A stretch of 64,000 bases of DNA from Powellomyces hirtus (taxonomy: Eukaryota; Chytridiomycota; Chytridiomycetes; Spizellomycetales; Powellomycetaceae), in assembly GCA_025526995.1 (NCBI GenBank), contig JAHLKG010000001.1:1178001-1242000 (forward strand), written 5' to 3'. The notes beneath the pieces were generated by a model that saw nothing but the letters and a program-made list of their open reading frames with translations, was not told where the DNA came from and did no database searches. The position numbers were made by a program, and so were the translations under genes. Shown here one piece after another: positions 10,701-19,668 of this stretch (position 1 is the stretch's first letter; each line of letters opens with the position of its first letter).

Positions 10701-12615
10701 CCGACGTGGCTTGGAGCGGGGTAGAAAGCGTGACCGCCATACCGGTAGCGTCTGTCGACAGGTTGAGTGCTTGAATCGATGTATCGGACGCGTGTGTCGG
10801 TACATTGGACGCGTTTGTCCATTTTGTCAATTCGGTAGATGTATTTTTCGACGCGTGTGTCGGTACTTTGGACGCGTGTGTCCTTGAGCAAGTTTGAGTA
10901 GCGAAAGCCATCGGAGTTGGCGAGATGTGATACATTCCTCGAACGAGAGGTATGGTGATGTCGTTTGTAGTGCCATTGCAGTCTTGAATGATAGCGCTCT
11001 CATCTTCAAAGGTGACTCTCTTTCCATCTTTGGTGAGTGCGGAGACCGAGATGAGAGTCTTGGCGAGCTTCGGAACGTAGAGAACATCTGTGAGGGGTAC
11101 ATCTCCATCTGGAAGCTTCAAGATAGCGTTCCCTTTCGCTTTGGCATTGAGAAAGGCGTTGTTTCCAAATCTGACACGCGTTGAGTGCTCTTCGTAGGAT
11201 TTGAGAATGGAAATGTCATTCGTCATGTGCTGTGAGCAGCCCGAATCCAGGTAAGCCAATGTAGTGGCGTTATGTGCTTCTGCAATGTTGGCATTAGCAG
11301 CGGGTTTTAAGGCTTCGACTGCCTTGGCTTTGAGGGGACAATTGAATGGGGTATGTTCATTCGAATTGCATAACCAACAGGGGAAGTTCTGTCTCTTCTT
11401 CGAGTCTGTGGTCTTCTTTGCGTCGGTCTTCTTGTGACTTGAGCCGTCTTTCTTTGAAGGTTGGGCTTCGAGCGCGATGTTTTCGCTCTTCTTGGCGAAA
11501 CGATTGTTGTTTTGGTTACTCTTGTTACTTCCGTTATCCAGACGCTTGGCAGCTGCCATGAGACCATGGAGATCCTTGAAACTTTGAGTTCTGACGAGCT
11601 CTGCATAATGTTCATTCATTCCGCGAAGATAGAACCACTTGTAGATTTCGAACGGCACCTTCAAGGGGATCTGACTTGTGATCTTCGTGAATGAGGGATT
11701 GTACTGCGAGATGGAATGACTTCCTTGTCGGAGTCTTTCAAGTTGAGTGAGCAAAGTCTCTTTGTGATTGGTTGGTTGGTAACGCAAAAGGAAAGGAGGC
11801 TTGAAGGATTCCCAGTCTGTGATGGGCTCCACCATCCCTTGTTCGGCATCTTTCTGATGATTACGATACCATTGTTTTGCTTCGCCAGAGAGCTTCGTGA
11901 AGATGAATGAGAGTTGTTCTTCTTCAGATACAGGTTTTAGGCGAAAGACTAGAGTAAGTTGATCGATGAAGTCGGCAAGTTTTGAGAGATTTCCCGTCCC
12001 GTCGAATGTAGATACTGCATCAATCGCAGATTTGAAGTACGCAAATGATGTACGTTGTGCGTCACGGTCATCGCTCTTTCTGCTGCTCGTAGTTGTTGTG
12101 CTTTCCGTTGGGGAAGATGGACGAAAGTGAGGGGCAACTGGGGCTTCAACTTCGCCGTGAGTAATGTGTTGATGTAGGAAAGGGTACTCAAGGCCCGCTT
12201 TTGGGCTTCTCATCGGTGAAACGGCCATAGGATGACCACCGATATGAGGCTTTTCGTACTTCTCGGGTTGTTGATGGGAAGTTGATGTAGCGAGAGGGTT
12301 TGAACTAGTCAATAAAGTCCTCTCCAACCTGTCCATCCGATGGTCGAGCTTTTCGTTGATTTCCATCTTGAACCTCTGCAGAATTTGCATGACGATGTCA
12401 GTCGGTACTTCGGACGGTACTATCGCCGAGTCTGCATGAATTTCTCCATGATTCATCTCATCCACATCGGCATCTGCGTTGTGAGAATCATGGTAGATCG
12501 AGGCATCGATATTAACGTCTTTTTCAGCGTCAGGACCCCGTTGGGCTTCTCGTGTGGCTTGACGGGCTTGTTGGCGGGTCTGCACTCCTAGAATGGGAGA
12601 TCTTGCAGTAGGCAT
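7744..12615 (-). CDS. Family B copia gag-pol polyprotein with chromodomain (B1)
   Basis: A single frame of about 1,623 residues. The start chosen is the methionine of MPTARSP, conserved in all B copies; the frame is open to 12702 but that part is leader. Order: gag; CCHC knuckle (CWLCNSNEHTPFNC); protease LDSGCS; Ala/Gly/Pro-rich spacer; integrase HHCC finger (LWHHRLGHPG...CKGC) and core HFDLNGP, HSDRGVEF, NSVAERFN; chromodomain-like segment YEVEEILDSRD...CKWLGFEDKDNTWEP (about 9419-9570); RT ([18 protein letters not shown]); RNase H (YSDADWG, ALSSTEAEYMAL, EDNQS). This is the usual copia order with the chromodomain added after integrase. Gly to Val beside the second integrase Asp and LYSLKQAP in place of LYGLKQAP may weaken it. 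It is the best-preserved coding copy here. Confidence 0.93.
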   Translation of the reverse strand: MPTARSPILGVQTRQQARQATREAQRGPDAEKDVNIDASIYHDSHNADADVDEMNHGEIHADSAIVPSEVPTDIVMQILQRFKMEINEKLDHRMDRLERTLLTSSNPLATSTSHQQPEKYEKPHIGGHPMAVSPMRSPKAGLEYPFLHQHITHGEVEAPVAPHFRPSSPTESTTTTSSRKSDDRDAQRTSFAYFKSAIDAVSTFDGTGNLSKLADFIDQLTLVFRLKPVSEEEQLSFIFTKLSGEAKQWYRNHQKDAEQGMVEPITDWESFKPPFLLRYQPTNHKETLLTQLERLRQGSHSISQYNPSFTKITSQIPLKVPFEIYKWFYLRGMNEHYAELVRTQSFKDLHGLMAAAKRLDNGSNKSNQNNNRFAKKSENIALEAQPSKKDGSSHKKTDAKKTTDSKKRQNFPCWLCNSNEHTPFNCPLKAKAVEALKPAANANIAEAHNATTLAYLDSGCSQHMTNDISILKSYEEHSTRVRFGNNAFLNAKAKGNAILKLPDGDVPLTDVLYVPKLAKTLISVSALTKDGKRVTFEDESAIIQDCNGTTNDITIPLVRGMYHISPTPMAFATQTCSRTHASKVPTHASKNTSTELTKWTNASNVPTHASDTSIQALNLSTDATGMAVTLSTPLQATSEGPAAPNGGPAGPILSSEGAGRPNLGLASPPLESESCGCCGGGPAAPKASDDAKDGAPSGAPSADAAAAAASAASSGACSGPFSPVNEGTLWHHRLGHPGTHIMKQLKLPMTNKVCKGCEFGKHKRSPFNGTMTRSKTPLDRLHFDLNGPHIPAVGDEKYALIAIDDYSRFTWIFFLKTKSESTAKLIEFINFIEKQTNERVRQLHSDRGVEFVNHDLKEFISKKGILHELTAADSPQSNSVAERFNLTLFDTIRSLEHSYGIPKQLWTELAATSVYLRNRLPHKSNNNISPYERLNGKEPSLSHLHVIWADAFVHLVKRKQVSKLAPRATRLKLIGYEFDGAYRCWDDNRQEIVISRDVTFDENSALELAKDYIPPKELYEVEEILDSRDGPEGPEFLCKWLGFEDKDNTWEPLENVNHLTVFADYINEKTASALSAASTEEPQTYKQALSSDDAPKWTEAINAELKSLHTNETWEVINPKSLPHNQRPIRTKWVFKIKRDLNGQPQRYKARLVVKGFEQRYGIDYNETYAPVAKIATQRVLLALAASLGLKCHQMDVVTAFLNGIVTETILIYAPEGSGFPPGTILRLRKALYSLKQAPREWYSLLHKELTSLGFKRLANDNAVYIRTLPESDSSQYISVYVDDLLIFAKTESEISSIKTSLHNEFNMTDLGEVNHYLGMRVRRDYSRHVIYLDQESYVNDILERFGMQDCKPVNTPMDQTKLEPYKVENTKTSPNPQEGEYREIVGSLMYLMICTRPDIAVAVSMLSCFASNPSPQHLQAAKRVLRYLRGTSDYSLCIGGNNVTLHGYSDADWGNNIIDRQSITGYLFYIGNAGPVTWASKRQPTVALSSTEAEYMALSFATQETIWLRSLLQELQIPEYLDESARPTTIYEDNQSCISLAMNPVHHARTKHINIRHHFIRDHIDKEIHLEYLPTAEMVADSLTKPLPAPAFKYHRKSMCIKHYDNTITPMTKASMTELPNE
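10513..10699. repeat. GC-rich palindromes in the protease-integrase spacer of B1
   Basis: A perfect 13-bp-arm palindrome with a 2-nt centre lies at 10513-10540. A near-perfect palindrome of about 59 bp lies at 10601-10659 (arms starting CTCTCCAGTG). A 123-bp in-frame segment between the direct repeats GGGGCRGCCGGCCCC (10562-10576 and 10685-10699) is absent from B3. Because of the symmetry the opposite strand is also open (10442-10774), but that reading frame is a shadow. Confidence 0.8.
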
Positions 12616-12714
12616 CTTGACGGTGTGCTCGGTACTTTCTTGGCACTTGAATTTGACGGAAGACTTGTAGTTTACAGGTTTTACGAAGGGAGAATGATTC
12701 AAATTCGACCGGTC

Positions 12715-12729
12715 TCAGGGCTCATAACC
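12715..12729 (-). other. Primer-binding site of B1 (initiator tRNA-Met anticodon arm)
   Basis: The minus strand reads GGTTATGAGCCCTGA immediately after the 5' LTR. Its complement TCAGGGCTCATAACC is the anticodon-arm sequence of eukaryotic initiator tRNA-Met, including the CAT anticodon. Drosophila copia is known to prime from a half-tRNA cut in this loop. Confidence 0.8.
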
Positions 12730-13096
12730 TTTTGGAGATATCGGCGTTTCCAGTACTTTATCGGAAATGCAGAGGATTGGCTGAATTCAATGTGGCCTCC
12801 AGTATACTTCGTAGAGGGGAGTTACAGAGCTCTTCTGTGATGCAGATGACGATGTAGCGTCGTCAGATGCACAGAGATGTGATGTATGTGAATGTATTTT
12901 TATGTCATAAAGTCTTATCGGTAATGTCTCGCTTCGAGCGTTCTAATCTACTTTTTCTCCAATCACGTGATCACACGTGATCCAATTCAGCTCTCAGCGT
13001 TACCGGTATGGTGGTCACGCGTTCTAGTCGGAGAATCCAAGTAAGGATCTAATGTAAGGACCAAACGTTGAGTGCGCAAGTCTCAACATTCCAACA
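12730..13096 (-). repeat. 5' LTR of B1
   Basis: 367 bp, ending on the minus strand in CTCCAAAA next to the primer-binding site. It carries paired CACGTG-type boxes, as in other B LTRs. Confidence 0.88.
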
Positions 13097-13752
13097 AGAC
13101 AAGCTGGAGATGAGCTCTGTGCAATACAGGAATGCAGTTGGCAGTTTGATCTATGCCATGTTAGGAACTGCCTGGAAAGGAGCATTGGAGTGCTGCCAAG
13201 CGGATCATCAGATACCTGAAGGGCACAAGCGAACTTGGAATTCTTCTGGCAGGCAAAGACAATGCCTCTAAGCCTAGGAAGCTGGTTGGATACTTGGATT
13301 CCGACTATGCTGGATGTTTGGACACAAGTAGATCAACCACTGGATTCATCTACATGTTCAATGGGCCTATCACCTGGCAATCCAAGCGGCAGACCACTGT
13401 AGCTCTTTCAAGCACGGAAGCAGAGTACATGGCACTAACCCTGTGCACCAAGGAAGCTGTTTGGCTTCGTCTGCTTGCAGAAGAGCTCAGATTCAAGCAG
13501 GATGGACCCACAATGCTCTTTGAGGACAACCAGGGTGCCATTGCTCTTGCTAAGAACCCGACACTGCATGCCAGCACCAAACACATTGAAGTGAGGTACC
13601 ACTTTATCAGAGAAGCACTAGGACGCTTGGAGAATGCATTAGAGTATCTCTCGACTCAGGACATGGTTGCAGACATCTTGACAAAACCACTGGCTAGGGA
13701 TCAGTTCTTGAAACTGAGGGATGCCTGTGGGATCACAAAGCATGTTTCGTGA
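13097..13752 (+). pseudogene. Delta-A3, right part (end of RT and RNase H)
   Basis: Continuation of delta-A3 after B1, beginning AGACAAGCTGGAG. It contains the LGT/KEHWSAAK frame-breaking deletion and the whole RNase H segment ending KHVS at 13752. RNase H has YLDSDYAG where other copies have YSDSDYAG; the catalytic Asp is kept. Confidence 0.85.
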
Positions 13753-13759
13753 GTGGGAG

Positions 13760-14259
13760 TGTTGGGATCTACCTGTGGGCGCCTCTGGGAGGACTTAGAG
13801 CACACAGGACTTGTGGGAGGATCTCCACTTGTGTCTAGAATGATCTGGAATGATCCAGAATGGCTTGAGAGGATCTGGAAAGGCCTGGAACACGTCTGGA
13901 GTGCTGATATAAGCACCAAGGAAAGACAGAAGACACTCTGTGATTCAGGAACAATACTAGGCCAGATCAAGCCTGACTCAGAAAGGCCAGGGGTGTCTCG
14001 GGCAAGCTAGGGCACAGTTAGATTGTCACTACACATGTACTATGATCCAAGATGTTATAAAAGGACGCCCTCTGCACATCCCCAACCAATACAAAAACAG
14101 TCCAACACACTCTACTTGTCTAGTACACTCTGCCAAACACTACAGGCAACCTTTCCTACCTTGGGAAGCACCTTCAGACCCTCTGCAAGTCTTGACAACA
14201 ACCTAGCAACCTATCTAATATGCTGAGTTCCTGTTGATAGATGTCAAGACATCTCAACA
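13760..14259 (+). repeat. LTR of family A, subtype II (before A4)
   Basis: Exactly 500 bp, TGTTGGGATC to TCTCAACA, flanked by the polypurine tract on the left and a primer-binding site on the right. It serves as 3' LTR of delta-A3 and 5' LTR of A4. TATA box at 14056-14064. It differs from subtype I in the block around 13940-14010. Confidence 0.9.
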
Positions 14260-14274
14260 GGTTATGAGCCCTGA
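14260..14274 (+). other. Primer-binding site of A4 (initiator tRNA-Met anticodon arm)
   Basis: GGTTATGAGCCCTGA directly follows the LTR end CAACA and is identical to the primer-binding sites of B1, B2 and B3. The same site follows the LTRs at 19390-19404 and 24520-24534. Confidence 0.8.
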
Positions 14275-14926
14275 CACAGCTGTCTGAACATTACTGACTC
14301 CACCTCTATCCCTTGAAGGGAAACACGTCATTGTGTCTATCACTGGTACTGCTGAGGACTTGGAGAACTGTTTGAGCACTCGAGAGCCTAGATAGCAGAG
14401 CATAGGACACCTGCGTCTGACCATCAAACGAGCTATTGTCTGGACTGGACTGGACTGGAGTGGATTTTCTGGAGCAGGTTCTGACCACTTGCAGTTGAAC
14501 ACTGGGACTATCGCATTTTGCCACACTCTTTGCACAAGATGGCTGATGATTCTGACATCCGAGTGTCCATTGAGAGGTTCACTGGGGAGAACTTTCACCT
14601 TTGGAAGTTGAAAATGAAGATGCTGTTGATTGAGAAGGGACTTTGGGATGCCATTGACATCAAGGACAGCTCTGGAACTGCCAAGGCCACCAACACAGCA
14701 TCAGACAACTGGATACATCGCGATGAGAGAGCTCTGACTCTGCTGATCATGTCTTTGAACGATGAGCAATTGATGCATGTTCATGAGGCCGAATCCGCCC
14801 TTGAAGCATGGGAAAAACTGAGGGAGGTGCATGGGAAGAAGGGGGTTGCCAACAGACACTTTGTAAGACGTTGGTTCCTCACTGTGACAATGGACCCAAC
14901 TGATTCCATGACCATCCACATCAACA

Positions 14927-15292
14927 TATTGGAATGTTGAGCTTTGCGTACTCAACGTTAGTCCTTACATTAGATCCTTACTTGGAATCTCTGGCTAGAA
15001 TGTGTGACCGTCATATCGGTAATGCTAAGAGCTGAATTGGATCACGTGTGATCACGTGATTGGAGAAAAAGTAGATTAGAACGCTTGACAAGCGAGACAT
15101 TACCGATAAGACTTAAGACACAAAATACATTCACATACATTACATCTCTGTGCATATGACTACTATACACCGTCATCTGCATCACAGAAGAGCTCTGTAA
15201 ACTCTTTACAAAGGCAATACAAGCAGGCTGCCTCGAATTCGTTCAATCCTCTGCAATCCCGATAAAGTTCAGGAAGTGCCTTTTCTCCAATA
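14927..15292 (+). repeat. Solo LTR of family B in A4 gag
   Basis: 366 bp, TATTGGAATG to CTCCAATA (inverted ends TATTGGA/TCCAATA), flanked by CAACA at 14922-14926 and 15293-15297. This is a perfect 5-bp target duplication. The remnant is a single LTR, as left by LTR-LTR recombination. Confidence 0.93.
15015..15107 (+). promoter_or_regulatory. Paired CACGTG boxes within an inverted repeat (B LTR)
   Basis: Two CACGTG hexamers (15043-15048 and 15053-15058) lie one helical turn apart. They sit between perfect 10-bp inverted repeats ATCGGTAATG (15015-15024) and CATTACCGAT (15098-15107). CACGTG is the bHLH (Cbf1/Pho4-type) box. The arrangement recurs in other B LTRs; a regulatory role is inferred. 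Confidence 0.4.
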
Positions 15293-18200
15293 CAACAAGA
15301 TTAAAAGGATGACCCAGGAACTTGCTGCCATTGGAGCTCCCGTTTCTGAGGAGGACCATGTGTTCTACTTGCTCTCTTCCCTTCCTGAAGCCTTTGACAC
15401 CCTTGTGATGACTCTGGAGTCGACCAGTGAGAAGCTGGACTTGGCTTTTGTGACATCCAGGCTGTTGCAGGAGGAAATGAGGCGTGCAGATGGAAAGAAG
15501 AACTCTGGAAAGGCAGCAAAAGCCTTCTTCACACAAGCTGACACCAAAGGGAATGCTCAGAAGACCAACAAGGCTGGGGGAAAGCCAGATTGGAAGAAGG
15601 AGGCAGTCTGTCACTACTGCAACAAGAAGGGCCACATCAAGAAGGAATGCCACAAGAGGGCAGCAGACGAGAAGAAGGGCCTAAACCAGGCCAACTCGAC
15701 TCAACAGACGCCTGGAGGCTTTGCTTTCACCACCATTGGAACTCAGATGCCATCCCTGACATCCAACACTTGGATTTTGGACTCAGGAGCCTCTCAGCAC
15801 ATGACTGGCCGCAGAGAGCTGTTTGGGGACTATGAGAAGATGTCTCCTGTTGCCATTGAGATGGCAGACAATCACACATTGGAAGCTGTGGGGCATGGAA
15901 CGCTTCACACATGGGTGATCAACACAGAGGGGAAGACAGTGCCCCTGCAAATCCAGAACTGCTGGCACGTCCCCAAGATGACCAAGAACCTCCTATCACT
16001 GGCTCGCCTTGCCAAAGCTGGAGCTTGTTTTGAAGTGGGACCACAGGCTGCTCGGATCATTGCAAAGGATGGGACGGCTTTCCTTGCCAAAGAGAACCAA
16101 TTTGTCTACACATTCGAGACAACACATGGGCAGGCAAATGCTGGGATTGCCCACAACGTTGGAAGGGACACAACAAGTCAGGACTTGTCCCTATGGCATC
16201 AGAGACTCGGCCATTTGAACGTTGCAGACATTGAAAGGCTCACCAAGCTTGCCAAGGGCATTCAAACCAGTGGGAGCTTGAGCATTTGTGACACTTGTTC
16301 ACGCAGCAAAGCAAGCAGAGCACCATTCCCCAAGGCACAGGCCTCCAGAGCATCAGAGAAGCTGGGATTGATCCACACAGATGTCTGGGGACCAGTTGAA
16401 CCACCCACAATCACTGGATATCGCTATTTCGTCACCTTCATTAATGACAAGACGAGATATTTTCATGTTTGCCTTATAAAGACCAAGGGAGAAGTTGCTA
16501 GGCACTATCAGAAGCTGGAAGCAGCACTCGTCCCCCTACATGGAAAGCAGATCAAAGCTGTCAGATCCTACCCAGGAGGCGAGTACATGAGCCACTTGCT
16601 AAGGGACCACTTCAAGGAGAAGGGCACACAGCATCAGAGGAGTTCAGTAAATACTCCACAGCAAAATGGTGTTGCTGAACGAGCCAACCGTACCCTTGTG
16701 GAGATGGGGAGATGTTTGTTGAAGCAGTCAGGCTTGGACAAGCGTTTCTGGGGAGAAGCAATCATGACAGCAGTCTATCTGAGGAACAGATCTCCCCCTG
16801 TTGCATACCCCAAGATGCCTTATGAGATGTTCCATGGTATCCCACCATCTCTGGGACACTTGAGGATGTTTGGATGCATTGCCTATGCCTACATTCAACC
16901 CAACAAGCGCCAGAAGCTGGATGATGCTGCCATCCAATGCAGCATGCTGGGATATAGCTCCCACAGCAAGGAATACCCGCTTATGGATGTACAGACTAAG
17001 AAGATCCTGTTCTCCAGAAGTGTCATATTCAATGAGAAGAGCTTCATTCCATCTCTCCAGTCTGCTCAGATGCCCCAAGTGCCTGCTGAGAGCCTGAAAG
17101 TGAGAATTGGGCCTGAACTGAAGCTGCAGGATGTCAGTGACGTGCTGCAGCATGTCAGTGACAACTCTGAGGACACAGACATGTCAGAGGGAGAGGAGAA
17201 CGTGAGAGAACGGACCCCTGAGCCGTACTCTGACTATGAGAGTGCTGCAGAGCCTTCTCCAACCCCCAAAAGACTCAGGAAGCCGCCAGGAGAGTGGTAG
17301 AAGGCTTCAAGCAATGCTGCAAACGTTGCTGCAGTTGCCTATACTGTCTCCTTTGTCACAAACAAGCTCACAAGCTACAAGGAGAGCCAGACCATGCCAG
17401 ATGCTTCACAATGGCGTCAGGCTGCTCAGGAAGAGATGGATGCTCTTGTCAAGAATGGGACATGGCAACTTGTGGATCTGCCAACGGGCAGAAAAGCTAT
17501 TGGATGCAAGTGGGTCTTCAAACAAAAGCTGAAGGACACAGGAGAGCTTGACAGATACAAGGCAAGACTTGTTGCCAAGGGATTCTCTCAGCGAGAGGGA
17601 TTGGACTATCAGGAGACGTTTGCTCCTGTTGCCAAGTTTGGTCCCATGAGACTGCTGTTCTCCATTATTGCCACAGACGACTTGGAAGCACATCAGATGG
17701 ACGTGAAGACAGCATTCTTGCAAGGGGATCTGGACTATGTGTTCTACATGCGTCAACCGGAGGGCTTTGAGGATTCCAAGCATCCAGGACGAGTCTGCAA
17801 GCTTGGAAGACCCCTCTACGGCCTCAAGCAATCAGCAAGGCGCTTCAACCACAAGATTGACCACAAACTGAAGTCTATGGGCTTTGTGCAGTTGATTGCA
17901 GAGTCTTGCATGTACTACAGGAGCCAGAATGGGACAACAGAGAACATTCTGATCTATGTGGACGACCTCATTGTGGCCTCATCAAGCAAGGAACAGCTGG
18001 GGGATGTCAAGAAGGACCTGAGGCAAGCTTTTGAGATGACAGACCTTGGAGAGCTGAATTACTTCCTTGGGATTCACATCAGATGCAGCAGAAGCACCCG
18101 CACCATCTGGTTGTCTCAGAAAAAGTATGTTGAAGAGGTTGTTTCGAAATTCAACATGGGAGATGCCAAGGTTCATGCCGAACATGGACTGCACCTCAGA

Positions 18201-18889
18201 AACAACATGGCACCTCAAAATGAGACAGACGAGCTGGAGATGAGCTCTGTGCAATACAGGAATGCAGTTGCCAGTTTGATCTATGCCATGTTAGGAACTG
18301 CCTGGAAAGGAGCATTGGAGTGCTGCCAAGCGGATCATCAGATACCTGAAGGGCACAAGCGAACTTGGAATTCTTCTGGCAGGCAAAGACAATGCCTCTA
18401 AGCCTAGGAAGCTGGTTGGATACTTGGATTCCGACTATGCTGGATGTTTGGACACAAGTAGATCAACCACTGGATTCATCTACATGTTCAATGGGCCTAT
18501 CACCTGGCAATCCAAGCGGCAGACCACTGTAGCTCTTTCAAGCACGGAAGCAGAGTACATGGCACTAACCCTGTGCACCAAGGAAGCTGTTTGGCTTTGT
18601 CTGCTTGCAGAAGAGCTCAGATTCAAGCAGGATGGACCCACAATGCTCTTTGAGGACAACCAGGGTGCCATTGCTCTTGCTAAGAACCCGACACTGCATG
18701 CCAGCACCAAACACATTGAAGTGAGGTACCACTTTATCAGAGAAGCACTAGGACGCTTGGAGAATGCATTAGAGTATCTCTCGACTCAGGACATGGTTGC
18801 AGACATCTTGACAAAACCACTGGCTAGGGATCAGTTCTTGAAACTGAGGGATGCCTGTGGGATCACAAAGCATGTTTCGTGAGTGGGAG

Positions 18890-19389
18890 TGTTGGGATCT
18901 ACCTGTGGGCGCCTCTGGGAGGACTTAGAGCACACAGGACTTGTGGGAGGACCTCCACTTGTGTCTAGAATGATCTGGAATGATCCAGAATGGCTTGAGA
19001 GGATCTGGAAAGGCCTGGAACACGTCTGGAGTGCTGATATAAGCACCAAGGAAAGACAGAAGACACTCTGTGATTCAGGAACAATACTAGGCCAGATCAA
19101 GCCTGACTCAGAAAGGCCAGGGGTGTCTCGGGCAAGCTAGGGCACAGTTAGATTGTCACTACACATGTACTATGATCCAAGATGTTATAAAAGGACGCCC
19201 TCTGCACATCCCCAACCAATACAAAAACAGTCCAACACACTCTACTTGTCTAGTACACTCTGCCAAACACTACAGGCAACCTTTCCTACCTTGGGAAGCA
19301 CCTTCAGACCCTCTGCAAGTCTTGACAACAACCTAGCAACCTATCTAATATGCTGAGTTCCTGTTGATAGATGTCAAGACATCTCAACA
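18890..19389 (+). repeat. LTR of family A, subtype II (between A4 and A5)
   Basis: 500 bp, nearly identical to 13760-14259, followed by the same primer-binding site at 19390-19404. Confidence 0.9.
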
Positions 19390-19668
19390 GGTTATGAGCC
19401 CTGACACAGCTGTCTGAACATTACTGACTCCACCTCTATCCCTTGAAGGGAAACACGTCATTGTGTCTATCACTGGTACTGCTGAGGACTTGGAGAACTG
19501 TTTGAGCACTTGAGAGCCTAGATAGCAGAGCATAGGACACCTGCGTCTGACCATCAAACAAGCTATTGTCTGGACTGGACTGGACTGGAGTGGATTTTCT
19601 GGAGCAGGTTCTGACCACTTGCGGTTGAACACTGGGACTATCGCATTTTGCCACACTCTTTGCACAAG

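Larger units (their letters stand above)
7337..13096 (-). mobile_element. Full-length copia element B1 (minus strand)
   Basis: Two LTRs (7337-7704 and 12730-13096) flank one long polyprotein frame, a primer-binding site at 12715-12729 and a polypurine tract at 7705-7720 (read on the minus strand as GACAGGGGGTG just before the 3' LTR). The element sits inside the RT of delta-A3. The flanking AGAC/AGAC is a 4-bp duplication, or a 5-bp one with a mismatch (CAGAC/AAGAC). The two LTRs differ mainly at the U5 tip. Confidence 0.93.
14539..18882 (+). pseudogene. Family A copia gag-pol, copy A4 (split by solo LTR, defective)
   Basis: Gag starts at MADDSDIRVSIERF (14539), about 265 bp after the primer-binding site. 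It is split by a solo LTR at 14927-15292 between the residues HIN and KIKRM; the open frame from 15276 starts inside that LTR and is not a natural start. Beyond it are the CCHC knuckle, protease LDSGAS, integrase, RT and RNase H. Lesions: the second integrase catalytic Asp is Tyr (RSYPGGE), TGG to TAG at 17298-17300 ends the frame before RT, and a deletion near 18299 shifts RT into another frame. A4-A6 lack the 4-bp loss of A1. Confidence 0.9.

Noticed and set aside
10442..10774. Plus-strand frame of about 110 codons opposite the B1 polyprotein (and its B2 counterpart at 33156)
   Set aside because: It is a shadow of GC-rich palindromic sequence; the minus strand carries the recognisable polyprotein.
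15276..15292. Start codon for the 674-codon A4 frame at 15276 (and equivalents at 281, 20406, 25536)
   Set aside because: These codons lie inside the solo LTR; the real gag starts at 14539 (19669, 24799) and was split by the LTR insertion.
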